A DNA stretch of 64,000 nt from Pedobacter cryoconitis. Lineage in GTDB: Bacteria; Bacteroidota; Bacteroidia; Sphingobacteriales; Sphingobacteriaceae. Positions 54,983-64,000 of this stretch are shown in pieces. Positions within the stretch are counted from its first letter, which is position 1. Every line of letters begins with the position of its first letter. The translations under genes were made by a program, and so were the position numbers. The notes beneath the pieces are model-generated. The model ran no database searches. It was given only the letters and a program-made list of their open reading frames with translations, and was not told the origin of the DNA. Location: assembly GCF_014200605.1 (NCBI RefSeq), contig NZ_JACHCE010000001.1, positions 1,116,001 through 1,180,000 of the forward strand, written 5' to 3'.

Positions 54983-57214
54983 TTACAACGTATTTGCAGC
55001 TTTAGATAAATCTGCTGTAATCTTTAAAATAACACTGGTTCTGGTTGTATTGACCTCAGGATTGAACCCTATATTCATCAGGAAATCACCAGAAAACAGC
55101 TTTTCACTTTGAACAGGGGATTTTGTGCCCGGATAAATATTAATCTCCTGTATCCGGTATTTTTTAGCCGGATCAAGCCCTTTTAAGCGGATAGGTGTTT
55201 TACTGCTTTCCCCATAACGGTAATTAACCAGGTAATTAAACATCACTGCAGTAGATTTTGTTGAATCTACATACATTAGTGAAGCCATATTTTGTTCATG
55301 CGGGTTAACCAGGCGATACTGATCACCCTGCCAGATTACATTTTTCAGTGTATTATAAGTACTTACAGCATCCTGACAGAACTTTAAATCATTCTCTTTT
55401 AATTCGCTGACTACAATGTCAAAGCCTAATTTGCCCATCATAGCGACATCTGTTCTGAATTTGACGGGCTGTTTGCCCCAGTCTGTTACATGATTGGAAC
55501 TGGCAATGGCCGGGTAAAAATAGGAGTAGTCCCATTGTATAAATATGCGTTCTACCGGGTCGGTATTATCGCTTGGCCAGAATTCGGTGAAATATTTTAG
55601 TGCGCCATAATCTACCCTGCCACCACCGCCCGAACATAACATCATCGGCACTACCGGATATTTAGCTCTTATTCTTTCCAGTACTTTATACAGCCCGTGT
55701 ACATAATCTATATAAAACTGTGACTGATTGTTCTTTAAATGAGCTGAATAAGCATTGTAAATAACAGCATTACAGTCCCACTTGATATAAGCCAGTGAAG
55801 GGGCCTTAATGAATAACGAATCTACTATACCATATACAAAATCCTGTACTTTAGGATTGCTGAGATCGAGTACCAACTGATTTCTGAAATAATGTTCTTC
55901 TCTGTCTGGCTGTTTGATTACCCAATCCGGATGTTTAGTATACAAGTCACTTTTAGGGTTAACCATTTCCGGTTCAATCCAGATCCCGAATTTTACGCCG
56001 TCAGCTCCGGCTTCTTTGACGAGCGAAGTAATTCCATTCGGTAATTTCCTGCGGTTTTCCTGCCAGTCACCTAAACCAGCGTGATCGTCATTTCTGGGAT
56101 GTTTATTGCCAAACCAGCCGTCATCCAGCAAAAATAAGTCTACCCCAAGTTTTTTGGTGTCTTTGAGTAACCCGCTTAACTTTTGTTCATTGAAATCAAA
56201 ATAGGTAGCCTCCCAATTGTTTAAAAGGGTAAGCCGGTTACCCTTGCCATCGAGCAGTTTATAGTTTCTGGCCCAATTCTGTAATTTTCTGCTGGCTTCA
56301 CCTTTTCCTTTATCAGATAGTGTAAATAAAAATGCAGGTGTTGTGAACTCTTCACCCGGCTTTAAAATATAAGGAGATGCGTAGTTATTCATCCCTGCAA
56401 TAATTCTCAGGTTATCCTGAAAATCTACTTCAAAATCAATTTTAAAGTTTCCGCTCCATTCCAGTGCACCATATAATACATTACCCTCATCTTCGGTGGC
56501 AGGTTTATCGAGAGAAACCATAAAAACTGATGGCATAAATAGATTGGCACGTGTACCCAATTTGGTATCCAGGGTCTTTATACCATGGGTGAGTTTTGAT
56601 TCTTCAGGCTGCATTTCCTTCGCCCAATCGCCATGAAACTGTTTTAACCAAAAGCTTTGTGCCTGAAGATTTAAATTGGCCGAAGCAAATTTCTGTAAAG
56701 TAACATTCCCTTTTTCATGATGTCTGATTACGTTCCATTGTTCAATGACATCTTCTTTATGATAAGATTTATAATATAAAGTAACTTCGAAATTGTAAAC
56801 CGGATCTTTAAGCAACACTGTTAACAGCGACACATTATCATTTAAGCGGATTGTTTTGTGACTGATATATCTTAAATCCAAAGACATATTACCATCGGCA
56901 TGGATCACCGATATTGCTGGTTCCATCAGGTTTCTTGACCCTGAAGGGGTATATGCCGAATTCAGCAAACCGGAATAATCTTCAGTTTGTTTATATCTGC
57001 TTTTAATGAAATCATATTCCTTTGGATCAGCTAGTTTTTTACCTAAATAAATGTTTTTTAAATTCTTATTCTCATCTGCCTGGAGTACCAATGCCTGATG
57101 TGAAGTTTCTATCGGAATGGTTATGTTTTGCGCATTGCTTTGATTTGCTGCTGCAAGAGTCAACAAAGAGAGAATAAAGGATTGTGATAAAACGGATTTG
57201 AATATTTGGTTCAT
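54983..57214 (-). CDS. GH36 alpha-galactosidase
   Basis: The 743-residue exported enzyme has a signal peptide (about 1-29, SNAQ), an N-terminal beta-supersandwich and a barrel with FLLDDGWFG. The nucleophile is Asp480 (YIKWDCN) and the acid/base Asp549 (WPSDNTD). CSGGGGRVDYG is the GH36 signature. It removes alpha-galactosyl residues. It is the last gene of PUL 2, 90 bp after GH95. Confidence 0.95.
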   Translation of the reverse strand: MNQIFKSVLSQSFILSLLTLAAANQSNAQNITIPIETSHQALVLQADENKNLKNIYLGKKLADPKEYDFIKSRYKQTEDYSGLLNSAYTPSGSRNLMEPAISVIHADGNMSLDLRYISHKTIRLNDNVSLLTVLLKDPVYNFEVTLYYKSYHKEDVIEQWNVIRHHEKGNVTLQKFASANLNLQAQSFWLKQFHGDWAKEMQPEESKLTHGIKTLDTKLGTRANLFMPSVFMVSLDKPATEDEGNVLYGALEWSGNFKIDFEVDFQDNLRIIAGMNNYASPYILKPGEEFTTPAFLFTLSDKGKGEASRKLQNWARNYKLLDGKGNRLTLLNNWEATYFDFNEQKLSGLLKDTKKLGVDLFLLDDGWFGNKHPRNDDHAGLGDWQENRRKLPNGITSLVKEAGADGVKFGIWIEPEMVNPKSDLYTKHPDWVIKQPDREEHYFRNQLVLDLSNPKVQDFVYGIVDSLFIKAPSLAYIKWDCNAVIYNAYSAHLKNNQSQFYIDYVHGLYKVLERIRAKYPVVPMMLCSGGGGRVDYGALKYFTEFWPSDNTDPVERIFIQWDYSYFYPAIASSNHVTDWGKQPVKFRTDVAMMGKLGFDIVVSELKENDLKFCQDAVSTYNTLKNVIWQGDQYRLVNPHEQNMASLMYVDSTKSTAVMFNYLVNYRYGESSKTPIRLKGLDPAKKYRIQEINIYPGTKSPVQSEKLFSGDFLMNIGFNPEVNTTRTSVILKITADLSKAANTL

Positions 57215-57304
57215 TGAATTGATTCATTAGGGTATAACAGGAGTCAAACAGCTTAAGTTATTATTTATTCATGGAAAATTCAGGTATTCGGTGTTACTTG
57301 AATA

Positions 57305-59644
57305 TTATATCGGCGAAGCCACGATTTCTTTGAGTTCTCCATTAATTTTCACTTTAACTTTACGTGGTTTTGCCGACCTGATCCTATAACTGATTACTTT
57401 CCCATCCGTCCATTTAAAATCAACGGTGAAATTTCCCCGGGCTTTCATCCCTGTGATGCTGCCCGAAGGTTTCCAGTTATCCGGAATAGCCGGTAAAAGC
57501 TCTATGAATCCGGCATGGCTTTGTATCAGCATTTCTGCTATCCCTGCTGCTGTACCGAAATTTCCATCTATTTGAAAAGGAGGGCCTGCAGATAATAAAT
57601 TAGGATAAATTCCTCCTCCTGCACCATAATTGATATTGGTGTTATAAACAGGTTTCATAATTTCTTTAAAAAGCTTGTAGGCCCTGTTACCATCATGTAA
57701 TCTTGCCCAGAAAAGTTGTTTATAGGCTATAGACCAGCTTGGCCCATCATCTCCGCGAACGTCAAGTGTTTTTTTGCAGGCTTCGGCTAATTCAGGAGTA
57801 GATTCTGTGGTGATCAGGGAGGCTGGATATAATCCATATAAATGGGAAATATGGCGGTGATGAATATCAGTTTCTTTATAATCTTCAAGCCATTCCATGA
57901 TTCTGCCATCTTTGCTGATTTGCCCTGCCGGCGGCAGGTCTTTCAGTTTTGCTGTCAGAGAATCACGAAAAGATTTATCCGTTCCTAACAACTCAGAAGC
58001 CGTAATAACGTTGTTAAAGAGTTCCCTGATAATCTGATTATCTATAGTTGGCCCTTCGGTAATACTTGATTTTTTACCACTGGGTAAATAGAAATCATTT
58101 TCAGGTGATGAAGACGGAGAGGTTACCAGCCAGCCGGTTTTAAGGTCCTTAATCAGCATACTGTTATAAAACTTTGCAGATCCTTTAAGCACCGGGTAAA
58201 TGGAGCGCAAATAAGATTCATCTTCAGTAAAGGCATAGTGTTCCCATAAATTATTGCACAGCCAGCCTGAACCTGATTTTGTAATTCCCCAGGACGCGCT
58301 TTCTCCTGGTTCTGTAAATCCCCAGATATTGGTAATTACATGTGCTACCCAGCCTTCTGCATTGTAATATGCTTTGGCTGTTCTTTCACCAGGTTTAACT
58401 AAGCCCTTAACCAGTTCTGCAAGCGGTAAATTCAATTCTGAAAGATTAGAGACTTCAACAGGCCAGTGATTCATCTGTACATTCACATCCAGGTGATAAT
58501 CTCCGTTCCAGGGCGTTTGAATCTGGTTGGCCCATAACCCTTGTAAATTAGGCGGAAGCAGGCCAACCCTGGTGCTGCTTATAGTCAGGTATCTTCCAAA
58601 CTGATAAAAGAGAACAGGTAATCCTGTATCTGCATCAGGATTGCGGTGAAAGCTCAAAAGCCGCTGGTCAGTTGGTTCCTGACTGACAATTTCTTTTCCT
58701 GTACCTGTATTGTTGCCTATGTTTAAACTTACCCTGTTAAATAGTTTTTGATAATTAGTGATATGCTGTGCTTTTTGTAAAGCATAGCTTTTTCTGATAG
58801 CCTTTTGGAGCTCCCGGGCTATCTTTTGTTTATAATCCTGATTCTTATAATCAGTGGCCGCAGAAACATAAATAATCAGTTCTGTAGCATTTTTTACAGT
58901 GATTGTATTTGCTGTTGTTGTGATCTTTCCATCTGCTGTCTGTGCTTTTACCTGGGCCAGGTATTTCATTCCAGGATTGGCTGTACCACTTTTTAACTCG
59001 CCTGATAGCAGCAGGTCATCCCCCTGCATATGCTCTACAGATCTTTCCGGCCTGCTGATAGCGATTGTGCAATTGATTTGCTTTGCTTTATCTGCGGTAA
59101 TTCTGATGATATTGATATCATCCCCGAAACTGGTGAAATACTCTCTTTTAAAATTTACCCCATTAACTGAATAAGTACTTTTTGCCAGTGCATCATTTAA
59201 AGAAAGTTCTCTCTGATAGTTTTTGACAGATGGATTTCCAGAATAAGTGAAATCTATACTGAGGTTGCCTAATACCTGGTAAGCACCAAAAGGTTCACTC
59301 GCAGATCCTACACCTTTACAGATAAAATCTTTATCCATTAATGCCTGCGCTTCATCATTTTTTCCTTCGGCTAAAAGCTTTCTTAACTGGGGAAGGCTTT
59401 TATAGGCCTCATAATTATTAGCGTCCTGTGGGGCACCAGACCATAAAGTGATATCATTAAGCACTATATTCTCTTTACTGATACCTCCGTCGGGCATCAT
59501 GCCTAAACGGCCATTACCCAGAGGTAATGTTTCTTCCCATTGCTTTGCCGGTTTGTCATACCATAATTTTAAGGGCATCTGCTGAGCTTTGGCCTGATAA
59601 CCTGTGAGTATGATCATCAGACTGATATAGAGTTTATTCATCAT
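57305..59644 (-). CDS. GH95 alpha-L-fucosidase
   Basis: The 779-residue exported enzyme has a signal peptide (about 1-20, YQAKAQ). GH95 motifs are LPLGNGRLGMMPDGG near the N-terminus, LDVNVQMNHWPVE with the functional Asn pair, TSPSSSPENDF with the expected catalytic Glu, and GNFGTAAGIAEML near the end. Known members are inverting alpha-1,2-L-fucosidases, with some alpha-L-galactosidases. It starts 2 bp from the esterase stop, so the genes are cotranscribed. Confidence 0.94.
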   Translation of the reverse strand: MMNKLYISLMIILTGYQAKAQQMPLKLWYDKPAKQWEETLPLGNGRLGMMPDGGISKENIVLNDITLWSGAPQDANNYEAYKSLPQLRKLLAEGKNDEAQALMDKDFICKGVGSASEPFGAYQVLGNLSIDFTYSGNPSVKNYQRELSLNDALAKSTYSVNGVNFKREYFTSFGDDINIIRITADKAKQINCTIAISRPERSVEHMQGDDLLLSGELKSGTANPGMKYLAQVKAQTADGKITTTANTITVKNATELIIYVSAATDYKNQDYKQKIARELQKAIRKSYALQKAQHITNYQKLFNRVSLNIGNNTGTGKEIVSQEPTDQRLLSFHRNPDADTGLPVLFYQFGRYLTISSTRVGLLPPNLQGLWANQIQTPWNGDYHLDVNVQMNHWPVEVSNLSELNLPLAELVKGLVKPGERTAKAYYNAEGWVAHVITNIWGFTEPGESASWGITKSGSGWLCNNLWEHYAFTEDESYLRSIYPVLKGSAKFYNSMLIKDLKTGWLVTSPSSSPENDFYLPSGKKSSITEGPTIDNQIIRELFNNVITASELLGTDKSFRDSLTAKLKDLPPAGQISKDGRIMEWLEDYKETDIHHRHISHLYGLYPASLITTESTPELAEACKKTLDVRGDDGPSWSIAYKQLFWARLHDGNRAYKLFKEIMKPVYNTNINYGAGGGIYPNLLSAGPPFQIDGNFGTAAGIAEMLIQSHAGFIELLPAIPDNWKPSGSITGMKARGNFTVDFKWTDGKVISYRIRSAKPRKVKVKINGELKEIVASPI

Positions 59645-59645
59645 T

Positions 59646-61628
59646 TCAGTTTTTTAAAAAGTATACGATACGGCATGCATTGCCCTGACTGCCAGAATTT
59701 TTATTTTTATCAATTGATATGTTTAAAACATGGCTGCCCTTTTTTAAACCAGAACCCAGTAAAACATACCAGGGTAAATGCAATGAATTACTCCATTGCG
59801 TAAATAAGTCAACTTGTTTTTTTGGGGAGCCATCTATAGCATAAGTAATGATTCCTGCATCCGGGCCGGAAATAACAGCAATACCAATTGCATTTCCCTC
59901 AAAGGAAAGAGAAAGGCTGGAACCTGGATGAGCTGAGCTTAATACCGGAACATTAACAAAACCTGCCCTTGTCGCTTTTTGATCGGAAGGTGTCCAGTTT
60001 TTATCTATTTTCCAGTTGACATCATAATGGGCGTTTTTGATATCTTGATAACTGCCTTTGGAAAAATTGTTTTTGTCCAGTTCCTTTGGTAAAATTGCTT
60101 TTTTGTAGGTTAATGAAGCTTTTTGAGACAAAGAACCTGTTTGTTTCAAAGCTGCTGATTGATTAAAACAGGTATTCAGTAAACTTTTAATAGTTGCAAA
60201 ATATAGCTCCTGACCATAATAGGAGGGGTGCAAATCTTTAAAATCATCTTCCCAGTTAAACTCCTTGTTTTTTATCTTTTCATAAACCTCTTTTGCCAGG
60301 TTAATTGAAGGTAAATTATAGTGCGCTGCAATGCGTTCATGATTTGCTATTTCAACAGGGATAAGCTGATGCTGATAATCCTGGTTCTTATCAGGATCTG
60401 CAAATTCCATCAGCATAATATCCATGAAGGGATTACTCTTTTTTGCATGCAATATTATCCCTTCGAGACTCCTTAACTGTGTTAAACTATCAGTTCTGTT
60501 GACCCGGTCATTCACAGCAGCTTCTACAAACAGGAGATCAACTTTTCCCGAATCAAGGACATCCCGCTGAAGACGAAAAGCATGTGGTAAACTGCCTAAT
60601 GAAGGGATTCCGGCTGAGATAAAATGAAATTGGGTTTTCGGAAAACGTTCCATCAGGTAGTTACATACTTTTTGACGCCAGCCGGGATTATAGGTGATTG
60701 AACCGCCGGCAAATGCTACAGTAGCTTTCTTTTGCTGCTTAACTGTCTGATAAAAATTAGTCAGCCCATTTCTGACCTTAAAATAATCACTATAAGGAAG
60801 AATATTTTTTACGGGATAGCTGTTGGAAACTATAAAGTCTGCATAACGATCTGCATGATGAATTGGAATATGATGTCCATTCATTTCCTGAGGGCCATCA
60901 GTAATGGGGTAAACCAGTGCAGGGCCGCCCAGATAAGTGTATCTATGTACAAAGATATCTAGATTTTCTTCCCGTGGTGCTAAGCGGTCATTGATCCCGA
61001 TTACATTTAAAACAGGTATTTTGAAAGCAGCCAGCCCATCCAGGTGATCAATAGGGTTATCACTAAATTCCAGGGCCTGTTGTTCAGTAAAATGATAAGC
61101 TTTTTTCAGTTGTTTCCACGAATCGGCATCTCCAGGTCCCTTTCCTTTGCCTCCCGGCCAGCTTTTAAAATCATATACCGGAGTTTCTGCATAAATGCAG
61201 CTTACCTTTCCGGGATTACGCTTGGCCCAGCCTATGGCATATAAAGCACCTCTGCTCACGGCTTCTAATGCTGGTTTTGAAGATAACTTCAGGGAGTCTG
61301 TTACATAGGCATAAAATTCGTCCCAGATCTGTAAATCGGCCGGACTCCCATATTCATCATCTGCATGGACATAAGCAATATGAAAGCCCCTGACAAGCAG
61401 CAAGCTATCCATTTCAGTATGCCAGTCTGGAAAGGAAGACCTCCATACCCAGGGATTGCCTGGCAATGCTTTTGCTGGTTTCACGGTATAGGCAGAACGC
61501 TTATTTATTTTAAAATAAGACCGTTCAAAACCCTTCCATGTATCTTTTTTGGAATCCGGTAATGCCTGGCCTGTAACCTGGCTGCTCAACAGGATCAGTA
61601 GAAAAATTAAATTATAACTTAGTCTCAA
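59646..61628 (-). CDS. Two-domain esterase: alpha/beta-hydrolase plus SGNH hydrolase
   Basis: The 660-residue exported protein has two hydrolase folds. Residues 30-270 look like an alpha/beta-hydrolase with Ser125 in EAVSRGALYA, a degenerate GxSxG elbow, and His251/252. Residues 300-480 form an SGNH/GDSL hydrolase with block I FAGGSITY (Ser310), block III-like VEAAVND (Asn373) and a DLHPS end (His467). The last 130 residues look beta-rich, possibly carbohydrate-binding. It lies between SusD and GH95, so it is probably a carbohydrate acetyl- or acyl-esterase that deprotects the glycan. Whether the first domain is active is uncertain. Confidence 0.82.
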   Translation of the reverse strand: MRLSYNLIFLLILLSSQVTGQALPDSKKDTWKGFERSYFKINKRSAYTVKPAKALPGNPWVWRSSFPDWHTEMDSLLLVRGFHIAYVHADDEYGSPADLQIWDEFYAYVTDSLKLSSKPALEAVSRGALYAIGWAKRNPGKVSCIYAETPVYDFKSWPGGKGKGPGDADSWKQLKKAYHFTEQQALEFSDNPIDHLDGLAAFKIPVLNVIGINDRLAPREENLDIFVHRYTYLGGPALVYPITDGPQEMNGHHIPIHHADRYADFIVSNSYPVKNILPYSDYFKVRNGLTNFYQTVKQQKKATVAFAGGSITYNPGWRQKVCNYLMERFPKTQFHFISAGIPSLGSLPHAFRLQRDVLDSGKVDLLFVEAAVNDRVNRTDSLTQLRSLEGIILHAKKSNPFMDIMLMEFADPDKNQDYQHQLIPVEIANHERIAAHYNLPSINLAKEVYEKIKNKEFNWEDDFKDLHPSYYGQELYFATIKSLLNTCFNQSAALKQTGSLSQKASLTYKKAILPKELDKNNFSKGSYQDIKNAHYDVNWKIDKNWTPSDQKATRAGFVNVPVLSSAHPGSSLSLSFEGNAIGIAVISGPDAGIITYAIDGSPKKQVDLFTQWSNSLHLPWYVLLGSGLKKGSHVLNISIDKNKNSGSQGNACRIVYFLKN

Positions 61629-61632
61629 TTGC

Positions 61633-63150
61633 TTAATAATTTGGGTTCTGAACTAATATACCACCACTTTTATCAATTTCTGTTTGTGGCAGTGGCCATT
61701 TGTAAAATTTATCTTCAAAACGATAAGCGAACAGCCCATCCTTAACATTATTTAAAACTGGCCCTGCGATATGCCATCTAATCAAATCATAGTGACGCAG
61801 ACCTTCAAATGCAAGTTCCACTCTTCTTTCATGACGGATTCTTTCTCTCATCTGTTCTTTTGATAAGCCATCAGGGAATGGCGGCATATTTACCCTGGCG
61901 CGCAAATCTGTCATGGCCTGATAAACTGTTCCATCCGGCCCTGCCAATTCATTCTGTGCTTCTGCATACATTAAAAGAACTTCACCAAAACGTAAGATTA
62001 CTGCATCCTGCTGGCTCAGTGTCGAGAAACCGTAAGGAATATTATTGGGCTCTAAAAACTTGATCACACCATAACCAGTAGGTCTTGGATTTGATGGATG
62101 ATGTATCTTTCCATTCCCAAAGTCTACAAAATCTTTGTAGACTGTTTTAGCCAGTCTCGGGTCACGGTTGGTGAACGGGGCTGCGGTATTGGTGAGGGGA
62201 GAAATCCCGTAAGGCAGACCATCCGTACATTCATAAGTATTCACCAGATTAGTTAATGGTGCGGCTGCATCCCAATCCCCATAATATAAATCCCAGGCTG
62301 CTGTATTGTTTGGTGCCAGAAAGTTTACCGTGAATATAATTTCCGGATTCCCTTTTTGTGTTGCATCTCTGAAGATATCTTCAAAATTCCTGCTTAACCT
62401 GTATTGTGACATCAATTGTTTGCAAAGATCTGTGACTTGCTGCATGATTGTCAGATCAGGTGTTCCATTATTTCCATAAGCAGCGAACATTAATACACGT
62501 GCTTTTAGTGCTTTGGCTGAAGAAGAAACGGCATGCCCGTAATTTTGGAAGTAAGGATCTGTTTTCAGGTTAGCAATACTAAAGTCGAGGTCAGTAGTGA
62601 TTTGTGTCAGGATTTTATCTGAGCTTACTTTGGGCTGATTTTGCGTTTGCAAAGTTAATGGCTCCAATACAAGCGGGACATCACCATAGATTGTATACAA
62701 TTGATAGTAATAAAAACCTCTGATAAACCTTACTTCTGCTTCAAACTGTTTCCGGTCACCGGCTGTAATATCTGCTCCTGTATAAGCACTAAGCTGCTGC
62801 AGAAAGATATTGACCCTTGCTATTCCGGAATAGCTATTATTGTATATACTGGTTTCAAAGCCACCAGTAGACGGGTTTAAGTTTCCTGAAGCGATGTCAT
62901 TGGAACTACCAGAGTTAAACTGGCAATATCCATTATCCGTCAGGCAATCTCTGAACCCAATGCCTACTGTAAAATCTTCTTTCTGCATAGAAGCGTAAAC
63001 CGCTGCAAGGCCTTTGTTGAAATCTTCTTTTGATTTCCAGAAAGTTGCCGTTGAGATTTGATCTAAAGGATTTAAATCCAATGCTTTTTTGCAGGAACTC
63101 AGACAAATTACTGCGGTAAATATGGTGGCTAGTAAAATTTTCGTTTTCAT
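61633..63150 (-). CDS. SusD/RagB family glycan-binding lipoprotein (PUL 2)
   Basis: The 505-residue protein has a lipoprotein signal with Cys20 (ICLSSCKKALDLNPLD) and typical SusD helices (EVRFIRGFYYYQLYTIYGDV and RHERRVELAFEGLRHYDLIR). It lies on the cell surface with its SusC partner. It is 59 bp after the SusC stop and 5 bp before the esterase. It is unlike the PUL 1 SusD in length and sequence, so a different glycan is expected. Confidence 0.95.
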   Translation of the reverse strand: MKTKILLATIFTAVICLSSCKKALDLNPLDQISTATFWKSKEDFNKGLAAVYASMQKEDFTVGIGFRDCLTDNGYCQFNSGSSNDIASGNLNPSTGGFETSIYNNSYSGIARVNIFLQQLSAYTGADITAGDRKQFEAEVRFIRGFYYYQLYTIYGDVPLVLEPLTLQTQNQPKVSSDKILTQITTDLDFSIANLKTDPYFQNYGHAVSSSAKALKARVLMFAAYGNNGTPDLTIMQQVTDLCKQLMSQYRLSRNFEDIFRDATQKGNPEIIFTVNFLAPNNTAAWDLYYGDWDAAAPLTNLVNTYECTDGLPYGISPLTNTAAPFTNRDPRLAKTVYKDFVDFGNGKIHHPSNPRPTGYGVIKFLEPNNIPYGFSTLSQQDAVILRFGEVLLMYAEAQNELAGPDGTVYQAMTDLRARVNMPPFPDGLSKEQMRERIRHERRVELAFEGLRHYDLIRWHIAGPVLNNVKDGLFAYRFEDKFYKWPLPQTEIDKSGGILVQNPNY

Positions 63151-63209
63151 CGCTCTATTTATTGATTGTTTTAGATGGACCTTTTGGTGTTGGATTCATA
63201 TCAGACCGC

Positions 63210-64000
63210 TTAAAAAGTAACATTCAGTCCAAAAGAATAAATCTTATTTTGCGGGTATTGTACCAGATCACCGCTTCCACCACGCTCAGGATCAAGTCCT
63301 TTGAATTTAGTGCTGGTAAATAAATTGTCTCCTGAAAAATAAATTCTTAATCTTTCCAGGCCGATAGTCTTCACCATTTTTGCTGGAATGGTATAGCCGA
63401 CAACCAGATTTTTAAGTCTTAAATAAGAACCATCCTGTAAAAAGAAAGTGGATGCACGGGTAATTTTCTGCGGTGCATTACCTCCCCAGTAGATTCTGGG
63501 CATCGTAGCCGAAGGGTTCTCCGGAGTCCACCGGTCAAGCCAGTCTGTAGTAGGAGGGGCGCCCTGTACAAATGGGATAGTTCCCCATCCGGTCACAAAA
63601 TATTTAACCCCATAAACACCTTGCAGCATCGCTGAGATATCAAATCCTTTCCAGCTGGCTGATAAGTTAAAAGAGTAGTTTAATTTCGGAAATACACCTG
63701 GTATAATGGTACGGTCATCATCGTTGATTTTTCCGTCCCCATTGACATCTTTATATTTCAGGTCACCAGCCACGGTATTATCATTATACTGTTTTGGTGA
63801 ATTCTGAACTTCTGCTGCGGATTGAAAAATCCCTTCTACCTGGAGCATATAAAAGGAATTCCAGGGTTGCCCGTTTTGGTTAATTGACGAACCGCCGATT
63901 TCGCGCTGTCCGAATTTAACCAGCTTATTGCTGTTGTGATCCAGATTAACACCCGCACTGTAGTTTAAACCGGTAAATAAACCACTTTTAATGGTATTGT
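63210..64000 (-). CDS. SusC/RagA family TonB-dependent transporter, 3' part (PUL 2)
   Basis: This is the C-terminal 263 or so residues of a SusC protein. The frame stays open from 63848 (an internal Met) through to the right edge, so the gene begins outside the window. It shows KYKDVNGDGKINDDDRTIIPG, ASWKGFDISAMLQGVYG and the barrel end KIYSFGLNVTF. It heads the SusC-SusD-esterase-GH95-GH36 operon. The promoter is not visible. Confidence 0.94.
   Translation of the reverse strand, partial: NTIKSGLFTGLNYSAGVNLDHNSNKLVKFGQREIGGSSINQNGQPWNSFYMLQVEGIFQSAAEVQNSPKQYNDNTVAGDLKYKDVNGDGKINDDDRTIIPGVFPKLNYSFNLSASWKGFDISAMLQGVYGVKYFVTGWGTIPFVQGAPPTTDWLDRWTPENPSATMPRIYWGGNAPQKITRASTFFLQDGSYLRLKNLVVGYTIPAKMVKTIGLERLRIYFSGDNLFTSTKFKGLDPERGGSGDLVQYPQNKIYSFGLNVTF

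Overview
The window looks like a chromosomal segment of a Bacteroidota soil or freshwater bacterium, most likely Sphingobacteriaceae and Pedobacter-like. This rests on two SusC/SusD pairs, several LytS/LytTR two-component pairs, a SusR-like TPR regulator, an UpxY/NusG paralog, AT-rich intergenic DNA and -7 elements resembling TAnnTTTG. Genus is inference; no rRNA, tRNA, CRISPR array, insertion sequence or phage gene was recognised.

Region 1 (1-9.9 kb) is the tail of a nonribosomal peptide cluster. It holds the end of an NRPS whose last adenylation domain is cut short, a 1019-residue periplasmic serine peptidase fused to a cyclic-peptide-type ABC exporter, a second secreted serine hydrolase, a SyrP-like Fe(II)/2-oxoglutarate hydroxylase, a type II thioesterase and an Asp/Glu racemase. 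An orphan LytTR regulator and an UpxY-like antiterminator follow. The peptidase-exporter has the layout of prodrug-activating NRPS peptidases (ClbP-like domain, three helices, then a complete ABC half-transporter). This suggests a product made as an inactive N-capped precursor and matured during export.

Region 2 (9.9-21 kb) is an alpha-glucan-type polysaccharide utilisation locus: SusC, SusD and GH97 on the minus strand, a SusR-like regulator, and a divergent GH71/99-like lipoprotein with a beta-trefoil tail.

Region 3 (21-40 kb) is mixed core and accessory content: aspartate kinase, DUF4180, a MORN-type protein, EF-P, DUF2252, a large HPII-type catalase convergent with an ankyrin protein, a Crp/thioesterase/TolC/HlyD/two ABC-2 permease run without an ATPase, DoxX, a DUF4932-like metalloprotein, a HEPN-like protein, and a selU-selD-rhodanese group.

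Region 4 (40-55 kb) holds a GH27 alpha-galactosidase behind an inverted repeat, an ArsR/AHSA1 pair, a LytS/LytTR pair, an outer-membrane protein, an SMR/Crp/membrane protein run, an McrBC type IV restriction pair, a MarR gene whose promoter and start codon lie in a perfect 58-bp palindrome, GNAT, DoxX, and a second LytS/LytTR pair.

Region 5 (55-64 kb) is a second utilisation locus on the minus strand: partial SusC, SusD, a two-domain esterase, GH95 alpha-fucosidase and GH36 alpha-galactosidase. It fits an acetylated, fucosylated and galactosylated glycan. It runs off the right edge, as the NRPS does off the left.
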